From Prorocentrum cordatum (taxonomy: Eukaryota > Sar > Dinophyceae > Prorocentrales > Prorocentraceae), in contig CAUYUJ010003654.1 in the NCBI GenBank assembly GCA_963575745.1, positions 20,001 to 77,124 on the forward strand: a stretch of 57,124 bases of DNA. The letters run 5' to 3'. Numbering within the stretch: the stretch's first letter is position 1; each line of letters starts with the position of its first letter. The notes below the pieces were generated by a model. It ran no database searches. It saw nothing but the letters and a program-made list of their open reading frames with translations, and was not told the origin of the DNA. The position numbers and the translations under genes are program-made. Below, piece by piece: positions 22,406-34,000 of the stretch.

Positions 22406-23488
22406 GGGCGGGAGCTTAACGATTACGAGGACGTGTTCGTTGACATCTTCGGCCAACACGCTTACGGTTTCATCGGCTATGCCGTGTTGAAAGGTCCGAT
22501 CAGCTGGAGATCTCAGTTAACGGACAAAGAGTTGACCAAGCATGATGAATGGGTTGACGCGGTTGGGCACGTGCAGTCCCTATTTGACGATGACTACGTG
22601 CCACCGCTCTACCTTAACGAGCTTCACTCATCGTGGTTTGAGCACCACAGTTGCCCGGACACGCAGGTGTACGTCAACAAGGTGCCGGAGATGAACGAGA
22701 AGCAGCTTAACGGTCTCCTCTTAACGTGGGCAGGAATGCTGCCCCGCGGCAACCCCACCGTGATCTCTGTTAAGCACCTGGTAGAGGACACCCATGGGCC
22801 GCACGGTTACATCTCGACTGGAGTTGCCGTGATTCGCTTTGCGACGCCCGATCTCGCCAGGCTTTACTGCCGTTACATGAACGGGCTCCAGGTGCATTAC
22901 CGTAACTACTTCATCGACGACCCCGAGGTCAGGAGCACCGCGGAGTTAAAGGGCAGTATCAGCAAGCCTCCAGTCTACTGGCACCAGACCATCTTGGAAG
23001 TTGCCCTTAACGATCAGGGATCCATGAGGGCACTTTACCGTGATAATTGGCCGGCCGATCATGTCACCGAGCGTAAAAGCGATCACCGTGAGAAGCTTTG
23101 CTGGTTTGGCTGGTTACCGTGCGTCGACTTCCCCAACTGGCTTACCGATCCGGCCTGGACTGTGAACCCGTTTACCGGCGCTGCGGTCGAAGAGCACCTC
23201 CGTAACAATCCAGGCGGTGGGCCTCTGTTAAAGGCTCCCCACGCCAGTTACTGGAGAGCCATCGGCACTTACCACAACATCGTTGACGGCTCAATTAAGA
23301 GCTACGATGAGGGGTGCTGGCTTGACGACGAGGAGCGCATTAACGCGTACATGGACAACGACTACTATAGCCCGATGCAGGCCCTTAACAGGGTGTCGTC
23401 CTACACCGCAGCCGGTGTGGGCCATCGCGGGTTACCGAGGTCGAGGGGTTCACGAGCCCCGTCGGCGAGGCGCCCGCGCCGTCCGTGA
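22406..23488 (+). CDS. Extra copia ORF, C-terminal part: RRM-like domain
   Basis: First ATG is 22433 but the frame continues from the upstream half (RELNDYEDVFVDIFGQHAYG). About 22655-22925 has the order of an RNA recognition motif: beta1 QVYVNKVP, helix NEKQLNGLLLTWA, beta2 VISVKHL, beta3 STGVAVIRFAT, helix PDLARLYCRYMNG, beta4 QVHYRNYFI. A Trp-rich C-terminal region follows and ends at TGA. The RRM-like assignment rests on pattern only. Together with the N-terminal half this would be a coiled coil - linker - RRM protein, a layout known from LINE-1 ORF1p. Confidence 0.65.
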   Translation, partial: GRELNDYEDVFVDIFGQHAYGFIGYAVLKGPISWRSQLTDKELTKHDEWVDAVGHVQSLFDDDYVPPLYLNELHSSWFEHHSCPDTQVYVNKVPEMNEKQLNGLLLTWAGMLPRGNPTVISVKHLVEDTHGPHGYISTGVAVIRFATPDLARLYCRYMNGLQVHYRNYFIDDPEVRSTAELKGSISKPPVYWHQTILEVALNDQGSMRALYRDNWPADHVTERKSDHREKLCWFGWLPCVDFPNWLTDPAWTVNPFTGAAVEEHLRNNPGGGPLLKAPHASYWRAIGTYHNIVDGSIKSYDEGCWLDDEERINAYMDNDYYSPMQALNRVSSYTAAGVGHRGLPRSRGSRAPSARRPRRP

Positions 23489-23901
23489 AAGATGGCAGGC
23501 AGTCAGCATGCTGCAGTTCACGCTCTTCCTCATCTCCCTTCTTAACTTGGCTTAACGATCGAGTGGCGGCAGCTTGTTGAGCTGAGTTTGTTTGCATGCG
23601 CATCTCTTGTTGTTACCGCAGGTATTGGCGAATAAAAAGCGAAAGCAATCAAAATCATCCAAATGCTAGCCTGCTGTGTAAACTTTAGATGCTTCGTTTG
23701 AACTTGTGACAGTAAAAGCGTTTACTCGAGCTCAGGTTACATGTGTGAGAAACTTGGTGCTCGTAAGCGCCGTCACGAGACATTTCGAATTCAACAGTGT
23801 GATGAAGAGACTTAGCGTCATTTGCGTGCGACGTTTTGTATAGTTTGACCTGTTTTTGTGATTGTAGACGCCTCCCCGTCATCCTATACGGACGAGCGTC
23901 C
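23489..23901. other. Copia 3' untranslated region
   Basis: AT-richer sequence without a long ORF between the extra gene and the polypurine tract. Confidence 0.7.
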
Positions 23902-23910
23902 GAGGGGGGG
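23902..23910 (+). promoter_or_regulatory. Polypurine tract
   Basis: GAGGGGGGG directly before the TG of the 3' LTR; the usual primer site for plus-strand synthesis. Confidence 0.85.
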
Positions 23911-24085
23911 TGTTAACATGTAAGCATTCAGGTGACTGGGGAGTGAAGGTGCCCCCGTTGCCTTTGGCTCAAGTGTTTAACGGCTGAAGCTACCGAGACT
24001 CGCTTCGCCGTGCGGAAGTAAAAAGGTGACCGATCGTCATCGCTGTCACCGAGCTCCCGTGCAGAACCCTCCTCGGAGTTTTGCA
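23911..24085 (+). repeat. 3' LTR of the copia element
   Basis: 175 bp, five differences from the 5' LTR, ending TTTTGCA and followed by the target duplication GGAGG. At 23955-23973 reads CCGTTGCCTTTGGCTCAAG, close to the dinoflagellate spliced leader. Confidence 0.93.
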
Positions 24086-24130
24086 GGAGGAGGAGGAGGA
24101 GAAGAAGAAGAAGAATAATAAGAAGAAGAC
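24086..24130. repeat. (GGA)n(GAA)n microsatellite
   Basis: Right half of the microsatellite into which the copia element inserted; the left half is 12501-12552. Confidence 0.9.
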
Positions 24131-24532
24131 GTCAGCATGTTTGTGCCCATGTATTTTTGTCGGGCTCGGCCATTTGTTGCGCGAGTTCGTTGGGGGTCCT
24201 CCTGCCCCCCCTAGCCTCGCTTCTGCGCATCCTGGCTCGAGATGTAGTAGTGCCCTTCGCGTACTGTACAGTCAGCTAGTTTCTTGGAGAGGTATGCAGT
24301 CAACGCGGATAATAAGGATGAGCGTCTTCCCAAGGTTACCCTTGCATCCTCGCCCTTTCGGTGCACCCTTGGCCACTTTCGCTGGCCGTGCCCCGCTCGA
24401 GGAGTGCCGACATGACACTCCCAGCCCCGTGCGTCCGCACCGTGCGCCCTTGCTGTGCGCGTTGACTGGACCTCAGGGGCAATGTCAGGGGGGGATAGTC
24501 GGGGGTGGACAGAACCCCCAACAATGACACGT

Positions 24533-24832
24533 CGATTAGTGAATTGTCCGTTTTCGGTTCTCAAGATGGCGCCGCGGCCGTTATCTTCCAGGCTTGCGCC
24601 CGCCAGGTTTGGGCCTCGGGTCGTTTTCACTAAACCACGTTTTACTAAAGGGGGGTCTGTCCATCCTCGAGAGGTGGATCGACGATCCTCAGGACGCGTG
24701 TTGGCCCAACGTGTGTTTACCCTGGCCAGCCCCACCGGCAGCGCGCAGCCCGCGCCGGCCCTCAGAACGCCGCCCGCGCCATGCCGAGGGGCTCCGGCGG
24801 ACAAGCACGCGCTGGCGCTATCGTCGCGTGTA
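24533..24832 (+). repeat. Dispersed repeat family C, copy 1
   Basis: About 300 bp highly similar to 52270-52560 and, for its second half, to 56216-56364. Shared phrases are GGTGGATCGACGATCCTCAG and GACAAGCACGCGCTGGCG. No coding capacity recognised. Confidence 0.8.
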
Positions 24833-24954
24833 GATCGCCGATAGGGAGACCTGGTGGCCGACCCCGCCCGGGAGCGTGCGGATGCCAGGCAGGGGGCCGG
24901 CCTCCGACGTCCTATATCGGCGACCCGCCGCCGTGACGCCACCCGGGTCGATGC

Positions 24955-25440
24955 CCCCCCCCCCCCATCGGCGAGCTGGCCCCCGGTGGGAGGAGGAGGA
25001 GGAGGAGGAGGAGGAATTGGGTGAGAGGGGGGAGGTAGTCGAGTAGGATAGGATGAGGAGGGAGGAGAGTGAAGAGGTGGGGAGGAGGATGCGGAGTGAG
25101 GAGTAGAGAGGAGGATGGGAGAGGAGTGAGGGAGGATGTCCTCCGCGCCACAGCTCGGGACTCCCGCGGTTCCGTGCGGGACGGCCGGGGGTCCCGACGC
25201 CCTCGGCCAGGCTCCAGCTGCTGGAATGCATCCTCCTCCTCCTCCTCCTCCTCCTCCATCCTCCTCCTCCTCCTCCTCCTCCTTGCTCTCCTCCTCCGCC
25301 CTCCTCCTCCTCCTCCTCCTCCCCCTCCTCCTCCTCCTCCTCGTCCTCGTCCTGCCCCCCCTTCTCCTCCACATTTCCGAGACGCCGAGAGCCAGCGAGG
25401 GCGTCCGAGGACCTCGAGCCCCGAAGCCTCGGCCCCCCCC
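24955..25440. repeat. GGA/CCT microsatellites upstream of the GH92 gene
   Basis: GGA-rich (24990-25120) then CCT-rich (25225-25370) tracts, complementary to each other. They precede the first GH92 exon and give artificial Pro/Ser/Leu frames. Confidence 0.85.
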
Positions 25441-25480
25441 CCCCTCTCGCTGCCCCATCAGTGCCTGGGCCTCTTCATGC

Positions 25481-25648
25481 ATGGTGATGGTCGCCCTGCT
25501 CTGTAGCCTGCTCGTGGCTTTGCCGTCGGCGGCCTCCGCCCTGGCAGTCGTCCCCTCGACCGATGGGGAGGCGGCGGTGGAGCTGGTGCAGATGCTGGCC
25601 GGCACTCAGCTGTCCGACAGGATGAGCAACGGCAACACCCTGCCTCAG
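25481..25648 (+). CDS. GH92 exon 1 (signal peptide)
   Basis: Starts MVMVALLCSLLVALPSAASA, a clear signal peptide, and ends SNGNTLPQ. Donor GTGAAG. The codons GTGAAGA repeat at the start of exon 2, so the junction lies in the 11-bp direct repeat TCAGGTGAAGA. Confidence 0.8.
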
Positions 25649-27742
25649 GTGAAGATCAGACTACGTTGGGGGCGCGCATCAAGAAACCATGTGCTTTTCG
25701 TCAGGGTATCTTGGGTTTCTTCGCTCCGCGCGCTGCGCGGTGACTTCCCACAGCCGTGGAAGAAGCTGCTGCGTTCAGGGTGCTCCGGGGGCTTCCCCTC
25801 AGGTGCACCTCGCGCGCGGGTTTTCAGGGTTGGGCTTCTTGCAAGGGTTTCTTGCGGCCGCGCCCGCACTGTATGAGACTGTGAGGCTTAGTCGAGGTCA
25901 GGCCTCGCTCGCCACAACGGGCGCGTCAGAGCAGCTAACCCTCGGTGCCTGAGTGGCACGACTCCTGGAAACGAACCTTCTCAAGAAACGACGGCCGAGG
26001 GATCAGCAAAACCATGTTGTTTTCCACCTCGGAATCCATCAGCGGAGGGGGGGGGTGAAGCGGCTCAGAGGAGGACGAGGTACCGATACCGATACCTCGC
26101 CCTCGCTGCTGCCTCCTTCGGCCTCCTGGGAGACCCTCGCCGCCACGGCTGGATCCGCCTCGAAATCCTGGTCAGCTACGCACCCGGGGAGCGGTCCGGG
26201 GAGCAGCTGCATCCGTCTCTCACGAGCGGAAGGAGGACGGACACGCACATGAATCCACGCTGGTCTCGAGAGTACGCATTGCGCGAATGTTCGTGTCGTG
26301 CGGCAGGTCTCGCGGATCGAGGGGCCGTGTTCACGTATATAGCTGGGCGCGTACGTCCTTTGTGGACCCGCTGGTATTTCTCGGGCTCCCCCAGGGGCAG
26401 GGGCAGGGGCGGGCCGAGACGGCAGCAGCTTGCCCTCTGGGGAGCCCCCTCGTCGCGGCGGCGGGGCGCAGCCAGGAGAACTGGCGCGTCTGGACCTCGA
26501 AAGGGGTCAGGAGGAGGAGGAGGAGGAGGAGGAGGAGGAGGAGGAGGAGGAGGAGGAGGAGGAGGAGGAGGAGGAGGGGAAGGAGGAGGAGGAGGAGGAG
26601 GAGGAGGAGGAGGAGGAAACTGATTTTGACAACAGACAGCCGCATACATGCAGATCAAGCGGTGTTCCGAGCGGGCCCGCGCCAGGGAGGTACAGTGAGC
26701 GGCTTGAATAAGGAACACTTACTTTTGAAAAGGGGCTCGGTCGTTCCTTAGGCTTGCATGCGTTATTTAGTGTTCCCTATGCGTTATGTATTTTTTGTTC
26801 ATCGTTTCCTATGCGTTATTCCTTGGAAGAAAGGGGCTTCGTTCCTTATTTATCGTTCCTTAGGTCAGGCCGATGACTGTATGCCCAGCGCCGATCCGAG
26901 AAAATCCGCGCGGAGCTCCGAAAGTGTCAGTTTGTGCAGTTTTCTGTTCCTCCATCAGGTGAAGAGGCCTTGGGGGTTCAACGACTGGGCCCCTCACACC
27001 TCTGGCAGCCTGAACGACAACCCGTGGTGGTTCCACACCGCCGAGAGGACGTTCATGGGCTTCAAGTGCTCGCATCAGCCGTCGCCCTGGCTGGGAGACT
27101 GGGGCTACTTCAGCATCATGCCAGACATCGGCAGCCATACCGCCAGCTCCCAACCTGAGTATTTCACACGACAGAAGAAGGAGCCGCCCAACGGCTACCT
27201 GCACTACTCTCCGCAGGAGTCCACGTGGAAGCCGTACCTCTTCAGCACCTCGCTGGGGAAGGATCGTCAGGCTTGGACGGCGAGATCTGTACACATCCAC
27301 CGCCGCCGGCCAGGCCCATTCCTGGACCCAGGAGCGGCGCACAACGCCTCCCTGGCCAAGCCAAGGGGGGGGGGCGCGCGCCGCTCCGGGGCCCAGGAGG
27401 GGCCCGGCCAGCGGTGGTGGCCGATCATAACACGGCCCAGGGTTTGGGCCCTCCCCCTCATGCTGATGCCATCAGGTCCCCCCCCCCCCTAGGGGGCCAC
27501 ATGTGAACCCTACCCCTACCCCTCACGATTTCTGAGGGGGAGGGTGGGGTTCACTTCGTTCGGCGGCTCCCGAGTAAACTGAACCCCACCCTCCCCCTTC
27601 AGAAATCGTGGGGGGTAGGGGTAGGGTTCGCATGTGGCCCCCTACCCCCCCCCCGGCGCGATGCCCCCCCCCTTGTAGGTGTGGTGCGGTGCTGTGGGTG
27701 GGGCGCGTGTGCTGGTCGTCGTCGCCGCCGCCGCCGCCGCTG

Positions 27743-27774
<32 letters not shown>

Positions 27775-27811
27775 GTTGTCGCCGCCGTCGGCGTTGGCGT
27801 CGTCGCCGTCG

Positions 27812-27874
<63 letters not shown>

Positions 27875-27940
27875 ACGCCGTCGTCGTCGTCGTTGTCGTC
27901 GTTGTCGCCGCCGTCGGCGTTGGCGTCGTCGCCGCCGCCG

Positions 27941-27972
<32 letters not shown>

Positions 27973-27973
27973 G

Positions 27974-28025
<52 letters not shown>

Positions 28026-31000
28026 GGTCGTCCGCCCCCATCCCATCAGGGGGTGGGGGGGGGGGCCCGAGGGACCCTGAGACCCATCCCGGCTGGGGGA
28101 GGGGCGATGGGCCCAGCCAGCCCGGGATCATATATATATATATGTATGTAGATCACGCTACCCTGCAGGCGGAGCCGTCGGAGCGCCTTCAGTTTCAGTT
28201 CTCGCCCACCAGCCACGCTGGCGCGGCACGCGTGACCTTCCCTGTGGGCTCCGCGGAGCCCGGCAGCATCGTCGTGAAGGTGCCGCAGGGCGCCAGCGTG
28301 TCGAAGCGCCGCCTCCTGAGCGGCTACACCTCCACGGCTGCCCAAGGTGCGGTTCCGAAGGATCCGAAGAACAAGCACTTGGGCCTCCCAAGTGGGGTCC
28401 GAGCAGCTGGGTGTCGGAGGATCGCGCCGCATCGCCGATGCATCGCCGATGCGGTTCGATGTGGAGCCTGACTCGCTCTGCTGGCGCCGCCGATGCACCG
28501 CTGACGAATCGACGATGCATCGCTGATGCGTCGGCGATGCGGCGCGATCCTCCGCCTCCATCAACTCGGGTCCCATCTCTAGAATCTCTAGGAGACCTCT
28601 AAAACAACTGCATGGAATCAACTCTCGAAGGTCCGCGCGGATGTACTGGATGCGCACCGGGCCCCCCTGGGTGTCGCCTCCAGCGCCGCCCCTGGCGCGC
28701 GCCGCGCGCCAGGGAGGGGGGGCCAGGGCCGGTCCGAGAAAATCCACGCGGAGTTTCGAAGGCTTACGTTTCTGAGCTTCTTCCGCTCAGGATTTCAAGA
28801 TGCACTTCGTCATGAATTTCAGCGAGCAGCCCAAGCGCGTGGAAGAAGAGGAGTGCGCCCCGAAACCGTGCTCGTTCGTCAGGCTCCACTTCGACCACGG
28901 CGTCGAGACGGTAGAGTTCGGGGTGGCCACCAGCTCAGCGTCTGCTGATCACGCGATCGGCGACCACATATCGCAGTGATCGGGGGATCACGTGATCGCC
29001 GATCACGTGATCGGTTGGCCTCGATCACGTGGTCGTCCAAGTGATGAAGACTGTAGCCATCGTGATCAGGGTTGCGATCGGATCGCCTGATCGGCCAAGC
29101 GATCAGCCGGACACTAAGGCCACCAGCCTGATCTCCATGGAGCAGGCCGCGCTGAACCTGAAGCAGGAGGTCGGCGACAAGAGCTTCGAGTCGGTAGCCG
29201 AAGAAGACAACGCACACGCCATAAGCGTAGTCTGTCGGAGCTCCGCGCGGATGTCCCGGATCGGTGCTGAGCCCCCCTAGCGGTGCCTCCAGCGCCACCC
29301 TTGGCGCGCTCCTTGGTCCAGTGCCGATCCAAGAAGTCCGCGTGGAGCTCCGAAGGTTTGCGTTTGCGGCGGTTGTTTCGTTTTCTATGGTGGGGGGCGT
29401 TGGTTAAGGAACGTGCTCAGGAGGCCTTAAACCTTGGAGGCGGCGGCGGTGATATCCATGGCCAAGCCTTAATTGGTGTTCCGCTGGATCCCAGACCCTT
29501 GATTCCTTGTCCACTGGTGCCCAGGCCTTGTCCCTGGAGTCCTTGTCCCTGGATTTCTGGCCCCTGGATTCCAGACCCTGGATTCCTGGTCCCTGGATTC
29601 CGTGTCCCTGGCTGCCAGACCCTGGATTCGTTGTCCCTGGATTCCTTCCCAGACCCCCGACGTCATGATTTTTTCATGACGCGACCCCCAGAGGTCTGGA
29701 CTTCTTCGCCGGGACCGGTTTTTCACCCCGAGTCGTTTTTTGACGGTCCCGAGGGCCGCTGGGGGCCCCCGGAGGCCGAAAATATAGAAAAACCTCCCGT
29801 CGTGATTTTTTCATGACTCGAGGGGGTCTGGGTTGTCCACGGGGTCCTTGTCCACGGGGTCCTTATCTCACGCCCTCGCCCCTAGGTGGTGGAGGAGGGC
29901 CGCCAGGTGTGGTCGGAGGCCATGGGGCGCGTCTCCGTGCGGATGGAGGACGACACGCAGCACAAGGCCCGGATGCCCGAAGGAGGAGGACGAGGAGGGA
30001 GAAGGCAGGAGGAGGAGGGAGGAGGAGGGAGGAGGAGGAGGAGGAGGAGGAGAAGGAGGGGGAGGGGGAGGAGGAGAAGGAGGGGGAGGGGGAGGGGGGG
30101 TAATGTATGAGAGGGAGAAGGAAGGCGGAGGTAGGGGAGGAGGAGATGTAAGACGACGATGATGAGAGGACCGAGATTGGACGGGAGTAGTAGTAGATGA
30201 GGGGCGGAGTAAGTACCACCAGTGTAAACCCAAGAGTCATCAACGATGTTGGAATAAACCCTCCCCCCAAGCTCCCTCTTCATAGGCTCCTGCACCAGTT
30301 CTTTTCCACTGAGGGAACTGCCTCGTTGGAAGACAACCGTTTGAAGAGTCTGAATCATGCCAAAACATTTTTCTCGGGATTCCAACGCCACGGATCAACC
30401 TGACTGTTGCGTCTTGACGATCCTGAATCGTGCCAGAACGCCATTCTTGGGACTTCAGCACCGTGGATCAACGTGACTGTTGAACCCTCATAATCGGGAG
30501 TCCTTCCAAAACACAATGTCTGGTACGTTGATCATGGAACTCCGCGAATTTTTGCAAATTAGAAAAACGAATGTGCGCGGCACCAAGGGCCCTCAATCCG
30601 CGAAACTCTTGTAATTTGTGAAAACGAATATGTGCGGCGCTAAGGCGAGAACCACATTTTGAAAACGGGTCGCCCTCAATCCGTGAAGCTCTTGTACATG
30701 TCTAAAACGATGATGCACGGCGCCAAGGCGAGAGCCACACTTTGAAAACGATCCGCCCTCCATCTGTGAAACTGTTGCCAATGCTTAAGCTTCAGGGTCA
30801 TAAAGGGTGAAGAAATTTCCAGCGAAACGCCCGGCCCGTCCTAAAAACTGGCCTCGGGTTGCGACAGGGAGAAGTTGTTTTATTAGGAAAAGGAATGGAG
30901 GAGGAGGAGGAGGAGGAGGAGGAGGAGGAGGAGAAGGAGAAGGAATACGGCTCCCAGCCCTGATGATTCGGGGCTCTGAAAGGTCTTCTACACCAACCTC

Positions 31001-34000
31001 TGGAAGTCCATGCTTTTTCCCCGATACCTTCAGGAGACGGACAGGCACGGCAAGGATCGACGAAGGAACATCTGCATACACACAAACCTTCGAATGCCCG
31101 CGCGGGTGTCGTGGATCCGCGCTGGGCCCCCTGGCGGCGCCTCCAGCGCCACCCCTGGCGCGCTCCCCGCGCTAGGGAGGGGGGCCCAGCGCAGATCCAA
31201 GACATCCGCGCGGAGCGTTGAGAGTTTATGCTTATGCTGTTCCCTAGTCCCCTAAAAGGAGGTGCACTACAGCCCCTTCAGCGGGAAAGTCAAGAGCGGG
31301 AAGATGGTTGTGGACAGCGGCTTCTGGGACGCGTACCACACGGTGTACCCCCTGAATTCGATCGCCTTCCCAGAGAACCTCGGCCACCTGATGGATGGCT
31401 GGCTGAACGCGTTCGACGAGAATGGGTGGATCCCCCAGTGGGCCTCGCCTGGCAACCGCGACTCCATGGTCGGCACCATGAGCGACGTCTCCATCGCCGA
31501 CGCCATCGTGAAAAGCGAGGCGGGGGGCTTCTCATTCGACATGGCCAAGGCCCACAGGGCCATCCTCCTACTCCTCCTCCTTCCCCCTCCTCCGCCTCCT
31601 CCTGTAGCGGACGCCAAGCTTGTCGTAAAACTCTATTTGCCAGCGGTGCCATCGTCTTGCCGATTGCCCAATTCATAGGTTTCGGGGGTGCATGTGCAAT
31701 AGAGTTGCTGACAGCCCTGCCGTGCAGGAGGCCGATCACCTCAGGCACCAAGCCTGTGAGGGGACTTCTACCCTCGAGCTGGCTCGCCATCCCTAACCTT
31801 AAGTCGGGCGTGTCTTTCTACTTCAAAAATAGTGAACAATTTGTCTGGGGACGATTGTCGACTATCTTTTTATTTTCCTCCAAAGCCCGCCTGTAGTAGG
31901 ACATGTCCGACCTACCCCCCCGATTTCCATGAACTGCCCGGTGGCACATAGCTCAGGCGGCCCGCTGGCAGCCGATCCGCTTCTGAGGCGTTGCTCTTCT
32001 GCCTTTGCTCGACTGTGTCGTCCCCGCCCCGAGCCCGATCGGGATGTGGGAAGGTAAAGCGTGTTGGGGGGCAGGCGACAGACCGTGCCTAGAGCTGAGT
32101 TGGCTGCAGTTGTCGAGGTTGCTCGACGCGCTGTGCCTGGCCAGGATCTTTCCGTTGTCACGAACCACCGGAACCATGTGAAAGCAGTTTCATTACACCC
32201 TGGGCCACCAGAGCGCCGACCTGTGGTTCGAGTTGTGGCAAGCTCTTCGTGAGAGAAGTGCCCGTTTCACGTTGGAGCGCATTCCGAGTCATCTGGCGGA
32301 AAATGAAGCCAAACTCGACAAACATCTCTCTTAGGCTGATATGGAGCCTCTCTATATCACTTGCATTGCTGACGCCCTTGCCTCTCATATGGCGAAGTTT
32401 TGCCAGTTACCGCCGCGATTAGTTCGGGACGCGACTAGTTTTGTTGAACAGGCGGTGTAAATATTCTGAAGCGCAATGCCACCATATACTTGAAAGTGTG
32501 TGTGCTCTGCACGAAACCCAGCCAGGAAGCTCGCGCGAACACGGCTTCCCCAGCTCATCAGGCGGAAGGCGGCCATTTTTTTTTCGGCCAGCGAAGGCTC
32601 TTCGCACGTGTTCTGGCCCGCCATGTTTGATTGGAGGTGCCAGGGTTGCGGCAAACGTGTCAAGCGGAAGTCGAACAGCGTTCTTCGCATCGTCAGCTCG
32701 TCCTGCGCGGCCATTGCGACAGATGCGGTGGAAGATACTGGAAGAGGATCCTGGGTCGCAGGCCTAGAGGTTGGCACCAACACCAAGATCGGTGGTGTGC
32801 CGCCACCGAGAGAAGACGATCCCGATCTCGGTGATGGTGGTTATATTCTGGCTTCCAAGGTGACCGAAATATTACCACCAACGCCGAAATTGAGGATCAT
32901 CTTCCCCCTGTGGAGGCAGCCAGTCAATGCACCCCTTCCGCACCACCAACCTTTCGCCCTGCCTGCTCCTTCTGCTTTCGCGCGCTGCCCGACGTACTGA
33001 GTGCTTCTGCTTCCGCAGCTATACCACTTTGGCTCTAGGGAAACGGAAAAGGAACGAACCTGCGGCGCGCGCGCGTGCGTCGGCCGGCGGGCCGGCCTCC
33101 TCCCTTCGGTGGTACCTTAGTGTATGCTTAACGGCATTATCCTTTCTTCCCCAAGTCATCGGCGGAGCCCACTGACCATGATATATGTTCGGAACATGTT
33201 GCTTGGAATTATGAATATCCAGGCAAAAGACTCAGCCCCCTGTGTTGGTGTTGGTGCCAATTTCCAGGCCTCCAACTGGGGACCTCCGGCGCGGGCGCAA
33301 GGCTGACGGCAAGCGCTCCTAGTCGACCGTTGAGGTCGGCGAGAGCCTGTGGGAGCGCCCCGGCGTGACAAGGCCTCTTGCCCGAGTTCAGCGCCCGCTG
33401 TTCTTGGCGGGCAGGCACGTTCACCATGCCCATCCCTCTTCCTCCTCCTCCTTCCCCCCTCCTCCTCCTTCTCCTCCTCCTCCATCCTCCTCCGCCTCCC
33501 CTCCCTCCTCCTCCTCCTCCTCCTCCTCCTCCTCCTCCTCCTCCTCCTCCGTCCTCCGCTCCTCCTCCTCCTCCTCCTCCTTCTCCTTCTCCTCCTCCTC
33601 CTCCTCCTCCCATCCTCCTCCTCCGCCTCCTCCTCCTCCTCCTCCACCTCCTCCTCTCCACCTCCCCTTCCTCCACTTCCCCTCCTCCTCCTCCTCCTCC
33701 TCCTCCGCCTCCTCCTCCTCCTCCTCTCTCCTCCTACTCACTCCTCCTCCCTCCCTCCTCCCTCCCTCCTCCCCTCCCTCCCCGCCCTCCCTCCCACCCC
33801 CTCTCCTCCTCCCGCCTCCCTCCTCCTCCTCTTCCCCTCCTCCTCCTCCTCCTCCTCGTCCTCCTCCTCCTCCTCCTCCTCCTCCCACTCCTCCTCCTGC
33901 TCCCTCCTCCCTCCCTCCCTCCCTCCTTCCCTCCACTCCCTTCTTCATCCCCTCCCTCCCTCCCTCCCTCCCTCGTTCCTCCCCCTCCTCCTCCTCCTCC

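Noticed and set aside
27608-28131. Poly-Ser/Pro, poly-Val, poly-Arg frames and poly-Asp or poly-Thr frames on the minus strand
   Set aside because: Encoded by the GTC/GCC microsatellite in intron 2.
29882-30391. Ser/Leu/Pro-rich minus-strand frames
   Set aside because: They come from the GGA tract in intron 6; the real coding piece here is the plus-strand exon 6.
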